A DNA stretch of 64,000 bases from Rutstroemia sp. NJR-2017a BVV2 (Eukaryota > Ascomycota > Leotiomycetes > Helotiales > Rutstroemiaceae), in contig NJPS01000048.1 of NCBI GenBank assembly GCA_002946415.1, positions 868,001 to 932,000 on the forward strand. Direction: 5' to 3'. Shown here one piece after another: positions 1-12,172 of the stretch; positions within the stretch are counted from its first letter, which is position 1; each line of letters begins with the position of its first letter. Below the pieces are notes generated by a model. That model saw nothing but the letters and a program-made list of their open reading frames with translations, was not told the DNA's origin and searched no databases. A program made the translations under genes and the position numbers.

Positions 1-273
1 CTTGACTGATATCATTACCTTCCATAAACCACGATGCCCGCTGAGGATCCTACCCTCATAGGATATTTACGCGTGAGGAGAAATCCCATGATAAAACATA
101 GTATTGCTGAACAGACCGCCTCCAGACCAACGCCTTTGCCCCGCCTGATTGACTTTGAATGCCCACCCCACCTCCCTCAAGACGCCAGAGCAATGCATTC
201 GGATTTTTGTATATTGTGGTGACTGAAAACAACACCGATTTGCCCGCCTGCAATCCCTTCAGGAGGAAACTCC

Positions 274-1174
274 TCATCTTAAAGCATGCGATCCCGCACC
301 TTCGGTGACCTCTTTCAACTTGGCCGATAGGATCTTGCTACCACCCAAATCCTTAACCTTGTCAATCAAAGTCTTCTTCGAATCTAATTCCGCAACATCG
401 TCGCCACCACCAATGGATACACCATTGATCAAGACGTTTGGAACTGTCTTTCTACCAGTGAGTTCTGCGAGCCTGGCTTGTAGCTTAGCTCCCAGTGGAT
501 GCTGATCGAGTTCGACAACAAAAGGTGCTGGATCAATTGAGTATTTGTCTAGAAGTATTTCCTTGGCTCGTTTCGAGTGTGGACAGAAAGATTTTGAAAA
601 GATAATGACTACGCGCAAAAATATTAGCTCTCGTTCTCGCATATGTCCAGGAACAAGGTTCGAAGACAGGCCAAGTGTTGAGAATGGAGAACGTACTTGT
701 TGATTTCTTCAAAATCGAATTCAGCTCCGCCTTGATGTCACTGTCCTCCTTGCTCTCCTCCTTAACCACCTCCTGCGTCCCCTTATCCCCACCACCCATC
801 TTCTTCCTCCCCGCAACACTTCGCTCCCCACCGGCACCCTCTGCAGCACTTCCCACGCCCACGATCTGACTCGGGGGATCTGGTTTCGGCGCTTTCGCAT
901 TCGCAGCATCCTTCGCAGACTTCTCGGCATGATTCAATCGTTCTTGCATCTGCTTTGCCAGTTCCTCATCCTCCGCATTCCTCAGCCCCTGGGCCTGCGC
1001 TATCTCGCCTTTTCCTTGTGTCTGCTTGTTATCGAGCGCATTTTTGGTTTTAGCGTAGAAGTCCCCTGAGAGTGAGTTTCGTTGTTGACGAGCTGAGGAT
1101 GTGTAGAAGAGGAGGGTTACAACGCCGATGAATACGAGAAGTCCGAAGACTTTTATCCGCCGTGTCGAAGGCAT
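274..1174 (-). CDS. Membrane-anchored monothiol glutaredoxin (Grx6/Grx7 type)
   Basis: Two exons: 1174-697 and 608-274, with an 88-nt GT..AG intron, giving 270 residues. The N-terminus has a single hydrophobic segment (about residues 8-25) after a basic start, which fits a type II ER/Golgi anchor. A polar, charged, Ala/Lys/Glu-rich stalk follows to about residue 155, then a glutaredoxin fold. The active site is C168-P-H-S, so one catalytic Cys, and the glutathione-binding TVPNVLINGVSIGGGDDV stretch is intact. The intron falls immediately before the first strand of the glutaredoxin domain (IIIFSKSFCPHS), so splicing is needed to join stalk and domain. The family reduces or binds glutathione-mixed disulfides in the early secretory pathway, and some members bind an iron-sulfur cluster. 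Localisation here is inferred from the anchor alone. Family confidence is high. Confidence 0.88.
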
Positions 1175-2222
1175 TCTGTGTCTCGTGGCTTTCTCCTTGT
1201 AGAAAGGAGGTGCTATAAGGTTTAATTGATTAGTCCCGGGAAAATCTGTTGTGACGAGGGTTCTTACTAGATTGGTGATACTTTGGCATTTGTAAGTTGG
1301 GTGGAGTGGTAGGAGCCCGCTTCCACACTGACAGTTCGTGTCCTTTGGAAAAGGAAAAGGTAATCAGAATTGGGCAGTTGGTTGGAAATGTCAGATTATA
1401 TTTTCCTAACAACTCAACTCCCACCATAAAGGAGAGAGCGAAATTTCCCAAATCAAGGGTGTTTCCACAAAATCGTCGTAATTGTCGTTTCGGCCGTGTT
1501 GTAGGGGTAGTTTGCTAGTGATTAAGAGCCACGGTCGCAGATAACGTCCCCTCCAATGATCTGCACTGATTGCACGGAGTAAATCGTCGTTAGTAATCGC
1601 ACCGTTTCTCGCCCACGGTGGCGAGGTCGAGGTGGTTTAGATATTTTGTATCTTCAAGATACTGGTAAGTGGAAAATCAATACTATGATTGAAGCTCATC
1701 AAAAGGTAAAAGGTAATCTAGGAAGCTAGCTTCTGGTGGAAATTCCCCAGATTTGATCTCGTGGTTTGATTTACTAATAACAAAAAGAAGGCCGCCGCTT
1801 TTTCCGTGTCCCGCTAAGAATTCAAACATGCTGCAACGGCGCAGTCAAAAGCAAACTGTGCCCCTGACTAAAAACTTGAGGGCCTCGGTTTACCTTGAGA
1901 ACTATAGTATCTTATCCAATGTGCTTCTATAAACAAGGCTGCATCAACAACGCAATATCCCGCTCGGCCATTGGAAGAGGAGTAGTAGGAGGGTATCATC
2001 TATTATATTGCTTATTATGATTAAATATCTAAGGCATATTACATATGTTAATCGTACAAGTCGTATCTAGTCCGCCAAATCCAAATCCATCCCCGTACAA
2101 TGAAACTGACATGAGTGACAAATGAAAATATGTGCATGTAAGTGTTCACAGCGCCGACTAATCCAACTCCTCGCTATGTTCCGTCTCTCCAACCATCATT
2201 ATATAACTAGGTTCCATGGACC
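1175..2222. other. Intergenic: glutaredoxin promoter and hydrolase 3' flank
   Basis: About 1.05 kb between two minus-strand genes. It must hold the promoter of the glutaredoxin gene on its left and the 3' UTR of the hydrolase on its right. I see no ORF with protein-like composition, no RNA gene and no repeat longer than a few units. Confidence 0.6.
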
Positions 2223-4990
2223 TCACCTGAATGCTCCTACGCTGGCTCTCTCTTTCAAGGTCCTTCGCAAACCGTCGCCTCTACTGCTAGAGCCAGTGAC
2301 TTGCATCCAATCTTCCCATTCACGGGCGATTTCCATAAGGACACTGCCCATTACTGCAGCGGATGCCATCAAGCCATGACCTTCACCTTCCAAGACCCTA
2401 ACCTCACATCTCTTCATGGTTTTACCCAGCCATCGAACGTTCTCAACCGGTACTCTTGTGTCCTTACTACCGTGATGGATAACTGTAGGTCGTGTTATAT
2501 CAACATAACGGAATCCAATAGTGTGTCTTCTTTCTAGGCATACAAGAAGATCGACAGCCGGATTCGCGCCCTGGGTTGCCAAATGCCAAATGGCATGCGT
2601 CAAACGATTGTCGTAATTCATTTGGCGCTCTTTATCAATCAATGTACTGGCAGCAGCAGCTAATATTGCTGCCTCGTTATTAGGATCGTTCGGGTCCCTA
2701 GCTGCCCTTTCCAATGCCCCTGGCTCGACAGACACCGGTCTATTTGCCAAATCTGTCCTCTGATTTTCCTTGTCGAGTCCAGGAGTAGTCGAGGTCCTAC
2801 CGGATGCGGGTGTATCACGTCCACTAGACTTGCGCTTGTTTCGCTTTTGTTTTGGAAGACTGCTAGTGATGCGACTGCTAGTGGCACTCATAAAGCTCGA
2901 ATTTGCAGCTTTCAAAATGGGTGTAGGAAGTGCGCGGAGAATACGCTGAGCAGTAGGTATGGAATTTGCAGGTGGTGAAACGGTTTGTGTACCAAATGTG
3001 GTCAATTGCGAAGGCGGAATCCACGGAGCAAGAAGATGAAGACGACCACGAATATGTTGAGGCATACGTAGCGCCGTTGCCAGAGCATATATAGCACCTG
3101 CTGAATGGGCCAGGATGGAGAACTTGGTTATTCTCAATGCCTGACAAATGGAATAAACATCGTCTATGATTTGTTAGCTATCATCGATCGAATGATAGGA
3201 TCAAACTCACCAGGCCAGCTCAGTGGAGTAGCTGTACCATCGGTATATGGCTCACTCTCTCCAACTCCCGGTCTATCAGGCGTGATCAATCTTAGTTTAA
3301 GTGTCAAAGCAAGCTCATCATAAAATGCCGTAAGATATCTTGTCAAGCCCATGCCTACACAGCAGAATACAGCAAATCCTTCGGGATCACCAACCTCCGA
3401 GAATGAGATGGTGCGGCCAGTTTGAGGGTGTTTTATCTTCTGCGACAAGCGCGGCGATGCAAGATACGCCTCGACTGCGTCATCAATAGAATCCGCACTT
3501 GTGGGACGGCCATCGATGAATATTTCGGCCGTCCTAGCTGGCTCGGAATGGCCAATTGTGGACGCAGGTCTGGGGTTACTTTTGGACGGACTGTCTGTTT
3601 CCAAGTGCCTTGGGCTTAAAGGAGCCGATAACCGCTTCAGGCGCGAACTGCTTCTCTTCAACTTTGGCTCTGCCTGCTCAGTTGTGCCTGATTGTCGTTT
3701 TTGGCTTAATGACCTCGTAGCTCGATCAGGACTTGGGCTAGGTCGTTCTCGTCGTTGAGTAATTGTGGGTGGCGGTGCTGCATCGTCATAGTCATCCTCA
3801 ACAAGCACGTGTTCGTGTAGTTTCGTGACTTCGGATAACTGCTTGCTAGCAAGAGTCGTGGCCGTTGGGGTTAGTGGAGGTTCGGGCCCTTCAAGAGGAA
3901 CTTTCAGGTGCGGGGACTCTGTAGTGTCAGGAGCCTTTTCTTGTTGCGCCACGGAACGCTTCTGATCGTCCTCAGCGGTATGTTTTTCATTCTCAAGCTC
4001 TTTTTCTAGCTGTCGACTCGCCCTCAGCGAATCGCGCTTCTTGGTTTGTGCAGCAGGTTTGCGCAGAGACGAATCCCTCGCAGGTATGAATCTTCCAGAG
4101 CCTATTCCTCCCGGGCTATTGGCGATTGATGGAGAGTATCGGTTTGTAATAAGGGGCATATTCGTAGTATCGAGTTTGAGTTGCTTTGGCTGCTCCCCTG
4201 TAGAGGGAGGCTCTTCGGTGATAGGAGTCTCCGCCATGAATGACTGAGTATCAAATCCTTGTGTGGTTGATCGGTCCAGCCCAAAAACCTTGGAATTCCC
4301 GCCGCCAATTCCACCACTCCCACGCTTCTTTTCCAGATCTTTCTCTCGGAGCCTCTCTTTCGAACTCATATACATTAACCCCTTATGACCTCTGGCCTGC
4401 TTTTTGTCCCAGCTATCCGTTGACCGCTTTCTTCGTAATTCCGGTGCAGGCGCTACACCTGGCTCTATTGAAAGACTACCAATTGTGCAAGAATCATCTT
4501 TATCCTTTGAGCCCGCAGAACCTTTCGAGCCCGGTCGCGATCGAAGGAAGCTCTTCAAGGAGCTGGTATCTTTGGTTGGCGATTTCGGTGCTGTCAATGG
4601 GGAGAATCCTGAGGGAGGTTTGGCGGTTTTGATAACGGGAGGACTAGCCGCCAATTCATCAAGCGATTCTTCCTCAATGAGCTGTCGCAAAGAAGTTTGT
4701 TTAAATGCGCCGTAGTCTATACCAAAACTACCACCAGACCCACGGTTACCATTGTGTGTATTGCCGAACGAAGTAGTGGATGCGGATGGTGAGACAGGTG
4801 TCGAATGGCTTTCAAAAAGTTCATTTGCCGGGGAAGAAATGACCGAAAGCGACGTGATAAGCGATGAAATGACCTCCGGAGATGCTGGTTGTATGTGTAC
4901 ACGATTCGAGGCATGCGCCGAGGGACCCTGAAGAGATTTGCGACGAGAATGTTGTCGTGACTGGTACGGTATTGGCGGGGGCGCCTCCAT
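2223..4990 (-). CDS. Alpha/beta hydrolase with long disordered N-terminal region
   Basis: Two exons: 4990-3211 and 3163-2223, with a 47-nt intron, giving 906 residues. Residues 1 to about 520 are Ser/Pro/Lys-rich and low in complexity, with many possible phosphorylation sites. The hydrolase fold follows. The nucleophile elbow is AHSAG with Ser614, encoded just after the splice junction that reads SWPDDVYSICQALRI. A likely acid is Asp828 in HHGSKDTRVP and the likely base is His856 in GEGHGLM, so the triad appears complete. A second Ser/Lys-rich insert of about 60 residues sits between nucleophile and acid. The family covers lipases, esterases and peptidases; the substrate cannot be read from sequence. 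The large disordered tail suggests a regulated or scaffolded enzyme, which is inference. Confidence 0.85.
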
Positions 4991-5451
4991 GGCTTTCTGT
5001 GTACCCGTAAAGGGTTGGTAGTGCGCCTAGAAAGAAACGGCAGGTTTAGGATGATTTGATGCAAGCATTGACACTTCCAAAACGACAAACAAATCCAAGA
5101 ATGTTTCAACCGTCCCAAAACTCGTTCGACTGCAGGTGTGAGAGATGATCAGACTTGGGCGTGGAAATTGGATGATACTCTATTCGCGTCGGTTGATTGG
5201 TTGACGATAGGAAAAGGGTAAAGTCGTAGTGAATGTTGGTCTGTTTGCAACGCCGGTTTGGTCAGCTACCTTCAAACAATCAATCTAGGGAAGGCTAACA
5301 AAGGTACGCTTGGGAATCTATACAGAAAGTAGAGAGGTAGACTGACGAACAATGTCTTGCGCGCGGTCACTCTGCGGAGTTATAATACGAGAGGCATTTG
5401 GATGGAGTGTTACCAAAACTTGCCCAAGCAATTGTATCAGCAACCCCTCTC

Positions 5452-5510
5452 CAAAGTGCAAAGTGCAAAGTGCGAAGTGCAAAATGCAAAAGGCAAAATG
5501 CAAAGTCCAA
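5452..5510. repeat. Degenerate heptamer tandem array, unit GCAAAGT
   Basis: About eight copies of a 7-bp unit close to GCAAAGT, starting near-perfect and drifting to GCAAAAT and GCAAAAG. The same core (GCARARY) appears in arrays at 19094-19116 and, on the other strand, 61581-61616. Confidence 0.8.
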
Positions 5511-6162
5511 AGGGCTCGAGAAGCTTTTGGCTTCTTAGATGCAACTAAAGAGTACCGCAAGTACCGCACACCCCATGCTTCAGGAATCAGGGGCGGGATA
5601 CTTCTGCTCCTGCGTCTGCCTGTGCTTTGGGCCAGAAAATGAGATGATGCGCGAGGGGTTCAAAGGAGGGATTCGAAGGCTGTGGCTGTAATAGGCTGGT
5701 CAGATGAGAACCGGCTGCCAAATGCAGTGCAAAGCGGCATGGATGGCTGTTCCCGAATAATAACTGCTTGTGGTGGAGAGACGATATATGAACGCGTTTG
5801 CTGGGTTTTTTTCTGGGTCGGCAAAATTAATCTCGACAAGGCGGGGCCGGGAAGCGATCTCAGAGACCAGTGATGAGTAGCGTTGGCAGTTTGACAGGAC
5901 GCTCTCAATTTGCAAAGTAGGAAAGCATCTAGAAGATTGGCCAAAAGCAAAAAGAACGAAGTGGATATACGACTTCGATTATACGTTTTTATGTGTATAT
6001 ATCTCCCTTTATCCTCTATCCATTATCCAGCTGGACAGGAGCGAGGTTTCGAAACCAGGAGTGGATGAAATGTGCTACTGTACTCAGCGTATTGCCCTTC
6101 CATATATTCCCAATCTGATTTGCAGGGGCCGGTACTCCGGGAATTATGCCATATGCAGCAAG

Positions 6163-6190
6163 GATGCAGATGCAGGTGCAGATGCAGATG
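6163..6190. repeat. Short hexamer array, unit GATGCA
   Basis: Four to five near-perfect copies of GATGCA, with one GGTGCA variant, in the divergent promoter region. Probably a simple microsatellite. Confidence 0.7.
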
Positions 6191-6868
6191 CGATGTCTTT
6201 GAGTGCATGCATTTCTAGTTGCGAAGGGACGAGAGACGATTTGCGCTCTCGTTGTACAGAACCATTCTCCGGCCGCGGTCCCCTCCTTAAGGTTTGCGGT
6301 TCTGCCCCGGTTGGAGGATGGGAGACGAATGGAAGGCTATAACTTACGAGAAAAAGCAAAGCTCAAAAGCGAAAAGAAACCATCGCATTCCCATTTTCCA
6401 GCACCTAGCACCAGTGCAGGAGTCCAAAGCTCAAAGCCAATTTGCCATCATGCCATTCTCACCAAGCGGCGAGCGCAACGCTTCGACCCCCTGACATGAT
6501 AACTTTATTGGCCGTTCGTAGCGAATATTAGCCAGGACTCAATTATTGGTGGATACGGTAGATCACCCATATGTAGTGTGCATGGCACGTGTGGGCGTGG
6601 CATGGTGGTGGTCAGAAAAACAAGAAAACAAGAAAAAGAGGAGCATTATGACATCGTCAGCACAATGTGTTGTTGTGCTGCTGAGTGCGCCAGGTTGTGA
6701 TTGACAAGACTGGTAACATTTTCAAATTGGGGTCCTACACCATAAAAAAGATAAGTAAGACATCTCCGCTTTCTAGAAGCATCTCGTTCTTCTAAAGCTC
6801 AATTCTGTGTCTGTTTTGCGAGTCGATTTTAATCATAACTACACCGGCGACTTGCCAGGACGCCCGCT

Positions 6869-7971
6869 ATGGATGCTTTGCTATCACTTCCAGTGGTGGG
6901 GTACTTCCTAATGCCATCTTTATCAACATATTCCGCGTCTCTCAATTTTCTCTTCTTCTATATGACATGGTCGACACTTGTCCTGTCCCAGTCACCTCTT
7001 AGAGTCGAAGTCGTAGGGACTCTAGGCATAAGACTTCTATTCTACATTATACCTTCAGTTTTGTTTCTCCTCTTCGACACCGTCATACCAAGCTTGTCGG
7101 TGGGAATCAAGCGACAAGGAGGACGAGCACTACCGACACGGACTGGGGGTTTGAAAGTATCGCGATCAAAAACCCCACAATGGCACTCGGTGGTTGGAGT
7201 CAGCTTATTCAATATCCTACTGGGAGTTGGGATTCAAGCAGGCATTGAGACCCTTCTTACAAAAGTTCTACATGTGAGGAGTGCACTCAAAGTGACTACT
7301 GCACTGCCTATGCCATGGTCCATCGCAAAAGATGTTCTAAAATGCCTTCTGATGCGCGAGGTAAGCTGCCGTCACTTATCTACCTGACTCGACTTCCATT
7401 GACTGTGCTTCGGGCGTGTGGGCTCAACAATGGCTAATTGGCACATTCACAGGTCCTCCAATATTATTCCCATCGTCATATTCTACACGCGCGCACTCCT
7501 AATTTTCTGAGCCGACGTCATAAAACATACTTCCACTCGCTCAAATCTCCCTACTCCTTCTGCGCGCACTATGACCACCCTGCTTCTTACGTTCTTTTCC
7601 GCTTTCTCCCAGTCTACCTCCCCTCGGTCATCCTACGAGCACATCTCCTCACTTATCTTGTTGTCCTTTCAATAGTCACGTTGGAAGAGACCCTCACTGT
7701 TTCCGGCTATTCGACAATTCCGGGCATAATTCTAGGTGGAATCGCACGACGTCAAGATTTGCATAGTGAGAGCTCGGGTGGGGGAAATTATGCGCCTTGG
7801 GGTATACTGGATTGGATACACGGCACAAGTATTGGCCAGGGGTTCGAAGAAGATGTCGCAGATGAGGCAGAGAAGCACCAAGTCAAACAAAGGGGAAAGA
7901 AAGCTGTTACGAACGGAAAAGAGGGTGTGAGATCTTGGGGCGCGAAAAGAAAGAGTGCAAAGAAGACATGA
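6869..7971 (+). CDS. Sterol desaturase / fatty-acid hydroxylase family membrane protein
   Basis: Two exons: 6869-7360 and 7453-7971, with a 92-nt intron, giving 336 residues. Four hydrophobic regions are visible: two in the first 80 residues, one near residues 110-130, and one before the TLEETLTVSGY stretch. The conserved region starts right at the splice junction with VLQYYSHRHILH (His171, His173, His176), then HSLKSPYSFCAHYDHP, and near the C-terminus RRQDLHSE and LDWIHGT. This layout matches the sterol desaturase / fatty-acid hydroxylase superfamily, whose members bind a di-iron centre through eight or more His in ER membranes. The boxes are not canonical: the usual HxxHH near the end reads QDLHSE here. 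Activity is therefore uncertain. The last 45 residues are Lys-rich and polar. Family call is fairly sure, function is not. Confidence 0.8.
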
Positions 7972-10216
7972 ATAAGCTTCAGAGCTAAAGAATGGCGGTC
8001 GTATGATGGACTCTTTCGGTCATGAACTGCAGGATGGTCAGAGACCTAAGCTGGTAGGAAAGGACATCGTTTGCTACTCTTGGCTCTGTATAGGCCACGC
8101 CTAGACTTTTCGGTCACAGCATCGCAACAGTCTTTCTGCTGGATGAGGGGGTCTCCTACAGGGCGAGAAGCATCAGCACAGCAGCAACTCGAGGGAGTCA
8201 TTCAGAAATCTGCGGTCATAGAGAATAACCTGGCGGATGAACTTCTCGGCGCTGAATAAGCTGTTGTACTTTCCTTGACACTCTCACCAGGTAGTCGCTT
8301 TTTCCTTTCGCATTAAGGCTTGGGCTTCCTGCAATTGAGCAGTATATCGGGCAAAATACTCTAGAATTTGCCCAAGCAATGAAATCCTTCAATAAGCATC
8401 GCATTCGAGCAGAATTCATTGCAACGTCTAAAAAGTGGAGTGGAACGTCGACTTCACGGAACCTTGATGGTTACCCCACTATCTTGGAAACCTTCCTCGC
8501 TTTCCCAAAAGGGCATATACGCCTTATCACATGATTACATCAAACACCTTGTGAAGTGGATGAAGAAAGCATTTAAGACTCTTCTTCTTCCAAACCTGTC
8601 CGCAGTGAAACTAAACATTCAACCATATTTGGCCCAACTCGGTTCTTGAAATCGTGTCGCGTCTCATCTCCGGCTCATTCTGTCCACACACTTTCCTCCA
8701 TATCCAGCATCTGTATCAAGCATTCTTCAGGAGTGGTTTTCTGCTATTGTCAAGGCAAAGCACGTATTCCGACAATTTCAGAGCACGCCTTTGTTTCCGG
8801 AGTTATCCTGAAAACCCCACTACCACGGCTCTCAATTGACTGCCCTGGACCTCCATTCGGCCCAAGACATACCCTCCTCCATCTGCCAACGACAATCTGT
8901 CCACGACCACTGGGCCTGAACAACTACAGCCAGCGGTGTTGGCTCCTGCATCTCGTTCGCACTAGGCAGAGCTCTTCCGCGTTCCACGGAGTTGTGGTCT
9001 TATCCAAACGTGCATCAGTCCCCAGCATTTTATTTTGCAAAATACGAAATTTGTTTGTACACCAAACTCAGACAAACAAGCATTCGGGATCGTGTTCTGT
9101 CTTATAGATCATCCTTCGCAAACACAGCCAGCACAAAATCTGGAAGTGGAGGCACTACCGACACCGACTTCTGTCACCGCCTCGGAAAACGTTTCACCCT
9201 TATCCGTCTCTTTTCCGCCTGTCATTCTGACCGACATCCGGAAACTATTGACTGGTGGATCTTGCAGAGTACACGATTATCCTGCATATCGCCTGCTCTA
9301 TTTCAAGTTCCGATCGCCATAATTGTAACTACCCAAAGCTTTTAAAAGCCCGAGAGAATCCCGACAAAGTACACGCTGCCAAGAAAGATCAAAACTTGAC
9401 CCCAACTCTTGGATCTTCAAGAACTGTAGACTTCAGCTGCATCGAAGCGAGTGTTTGCCAAAAGTTTGGGTGTTTTCTGCAGGTTCCTATCAGTTATCAA
9501 TCCAAGCGCTCGCACGAAGAAACGCTCAGTTGAGCTTTGAAAGTCGGAGCCTTGTCATCAGTGGCGCTACTCTGTGTTCCTGAGATATCTTGAAGAGACC
9601 ATTCTCATTGTTGTGGCAGCAGATCTGAGTGTTTATGACAGGTATGGATGCTCACTTTCTCCTTCGTTTACCATCATGCTCGTTTACCACCTCCTTTCTG
9701 GATTATACACATCGACTCTTGCTAGCCCTACTTTCCCACTCTCCTCCTACCTATATGTATAGACATCTAGAGAGATAGAGAGGCTAACACTTGCACCACC
9801 TTTAAAGATTTCTCCATCCTAAATTTTGGTTGATCCGTTTCCGACACCAGCTCCTCAGTTCTGCTGGCGCTTCGGTACGACACAGCTCACCTTTCCAGTT
9901 TCATCTTTCCAGTTTCTCTAGTAGCTACACAGGCTGTATTGATCGCCATATATATATAAACATGTGAGTGATTCCCGCATTTCTCACTTTACTGTTTCGC
10001 CGTGGTAATTGACGCATCTGCATCCTCACGCGAGTTACCTCATCCTCTCATACTCCCCCTACGTTTACGCGATATCAAGCTCTTTTAGTGATGGTACTTC
10101 TTTTACGTCAACGGCTAACCAAATACTAAGATAGCCTCACTTTGTAGAAGGAATAGATTTCGCGTCAACTGGTACCCATCTACCAAATCGTTCGGATTCT
10201 CAACACTGGGCGAACC
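7972..10216. other. Long intergenic region and probable 5' UTR
   Basis: About 2.2 kb between two plus-strand genes. Several plus-strand ORFs of 60-150 codons occur between 8400 and 9550, but they overlap in different frames, have no consistent splice structure and resemble no family I know. A TATA-like run (about 9949-9958) lies 260 bp upstream of the next gene. A possible 5'-UTR intron runs from the GTGAGT at 9964 to an AG at 10130, with a GCTAAC branch site. No RNA gene seen. Confidence 0.5.
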
Positions 10217-11371
10217 ATGCATCTCGTTGAACAGGCTCACCTGGAGACGGGTCGGGCTTTTTATCATGCGAATTGCGCCCATGATACACAATTCCAGACA
10301 AACTATGTGTCAGAAACTTTACTCCAATCCCCGGCAGGAATCAACTTGCCTGCTGAAGTCTGTCTGCGAGTGATAGAGCTAGTTATAGGTTCCGAGACAA
10401 AAGATGCCATTACGTTGATGAGATTATCTCGTGTAAGCTTTCAGTTCTCGCCCTCGCAGATCTCCCTTTTCTGGAATCCACTAACTCTTCTCAAGGCTTT
10501 TAGAAAGCTAATGCAGACCTACGAGCATTCACTTACTAAGCATGTTGCCCAGGGGTATGGAAACGCAAGCGTCAATCAGGATGCCCCCATTATCGTTGTA
10601 TCCGCCCCACAAACGCGGCACAAGTCTTTCACACCGGCATATTTCTCACACACCTTTGGTTGGCTTCATGAAGTGGAGATGCGTACCCGTATAGCTCGAG
10701 AAGTGATTCAAGATCAGTTCTCACAATGTCTCAGACCAACCAGTGAATTCTTTGACGTGCCTTCGCTCCCGACACGATGCTCTTTTATTGAGCTAGAACT
10801 ACGCAGTACCAAATTTAAGGAAGAGGCAATAAAGTTGTTGTACGAACTTATCGACGCGAGCAAGGGTATAGAAGACGAAAGAATCATTCGTGGTAAACAG
10901 ATCGAGTTTATGAGACAGCTCACAACGACTGAACTTGCTGTCATATGCGTCTTCGTTGCTATACTCGGGTTCAACTACTGCGAGAAATTGACCAGGAGAC
11001 CATCACAAGCCGGCCCTAACATCAAAGAACTGGCTTGCGTTTTCGAGGACAGAGTTTTACGCCACGGACCGATCTACGCCTGGCTCCAAATATCCGCTCT
11101 CACCAGGTGCAATAGAGTCACACTCCGAGGAACCATGGTCTGGAATGAGTGGTTCGAGGAGCAACAGGAAATGGGACTTCTCAAACTTGCGGCTTTCGAA
11201 GCTGGTCGACAGCGTGATGCAAGTTTAACTTGCATCATATGGAGGATCTTTCACGACCGGAAGGAAATACAACAACGGCTGCAAGCGTTTTCCCCACCGC
11301 ACCCTCATGATGTATATAACATTGCATTAGAGCTCGTGGGGATGCGGATGACACAATATGAGCTTCTATGA
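10217..11371 (+). CDS. Hypothetical fungal protein with F-box-like segment
   Basis: Single exon of 384 residues. I do not recognise a named family. Residues 42-75 (INLPAEVCLRVIELV and the following LMRLSRVSFQFS) resemble the start of an F-box, where an LPxEv/lrI motif is followed by a conserved Leu/Ser helix. The rest is alpha-helical in character with scattered Trp and Cys and no membrane segment or signal peptide. The start chosen is the first ATG, with about 40 residues before the F-box-like segment. A 5'-UTR intron upstream is possible. If a true F-box, it would recruit targets to an SCF ubiquitin ligase; this is inference from a weak match. It could equally be a lineage-specific protein of unknown role. 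Confidence 0.6.
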   Translation: MHLVEQAHLETGRAFYHANCAHDTQFQTNYVSETLLQSPAGINLPAEVCLRVIELVIGSETKDAITLMRLSRVSFQFSPSQISLFWNPLTLLKAFRKLMQTYEHSLTKHVAQGYGNASVNQDAPIIVVSAPQTRHKSFTPAYFSHTFGWLHEVEMRTRIAREVIQDQFSQCLRPTSEFFDVPSLPTRCSFIELELRSTKFKEEAIKLLYELIDASKGIEDERIIRGKQIEFMRQLTTTELAVICVFVAILGFNYCEKLTRRPSQAGPNIKELACVFEDRVLRHGPIYAWLQISALTRCNRVTLRGTMVWNEWFEEQQEMGLLKLAAFEAGRQRDASLTCIIWRIFHDRKEIQQRLQAFSPPHPHDVYNIALELVGMRMTQYELL

Positions 11372-12172
11372 GGTGTTTCGGACTGTGAAAGAAAGAAATG
11401 TGGGCGTTGGTTCAAGATGGTACGGATTAGGGATTACTGTATGACTGGGATGTAGTACTTTTTAATATGCGGGATACTTATGGCTGGGAGCTGGATGGAT
11501 GGATGAATGGATCACTAGATGAGGGACAGGCAACGGAACACGGTGGGTGGTTTGGGATGGGATGATGATTGATGAGCGGATACCATTGTAGGAAACGGAA
11601 TGTGTGTCTAGGATGTAGGATATCGGATAGGATTAGGATTGCATGAGGAGGAAAGAATATCAGATTTCTTAAGGACATGTACTGAGTATTATGCATAGCA
11701 CATGAAATCGGATAAGGACAATTTCAATACAGCCATACGGCCTCCTTATTGAAGTGCGAAGAAGGGTTGAGAGACGCGGTCGGATGGTTCTGGGCCTCTG
11801 CCAAAACAACAGTAGTTCTCAGCACCGTATAAGCAACCGGAACTATTTGCAGCGCCACCCGCGCCATATAGGACAGAGTTACTCTATGCAGCAATACGTA
11901 TTCATCCCGAAGGGCATGTAAGACAAGTCTAACCAATAACCCAATCACTCAATTAGGCTCGGTCTTGGGAACGACGGATTTGTAAAGGGAGGCGGACTGT
12001 AATGTTTACACATTACCGATTTCACAATGGGTATGAGAGAATCAATGCCTCAATTCGTCTTGAAAAAATAATTAATTGAGACTGGTAGGACCGTAGGACG
12101 ATCAGGAAGCTCCAGGATTTTCATCTCCGTGCTCCGCATGGCCTATCCTGCGTGCGTCAGATTTGCCTTTCT
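11372..12172. other. Convergent 3' flanks
   Basis: About 800 bp between the 3' ends of the F-box-like gene (+) and the O-methyltransferase gene (-). A GGAT/GGATGAAT-rich patch lies near 11490-11580. No further gene seen. Confidence 0.55.

Larger units (their letters stand above)
4991..6868. other. Divergent promoter region with short tandem repeats
   Basis: About 1.9 kb between the minus-strand hydrolase and the plus-strand desaturase-like gene, so it should contain both promoters. It carries a degenerate heptamer array (5452-5510) and a short GATGCA array (about 6163-6190). Short ORFs here have no protein-like composition and overlap the repeats. I see nothing else. Confidence 0.6.

Noticed and set aside
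1..273. Small ORFs at the left edge
   Set aside because: Short, overlapping on both strands and without protein features; this is the 3' flank of the glutaredoxin gene.
8419..9533. Several overlapping plus-strand ORFs
   Set aside because: Different frames, no consistent introns, Ser/His-rich composition typical of C/T-rich DNA.
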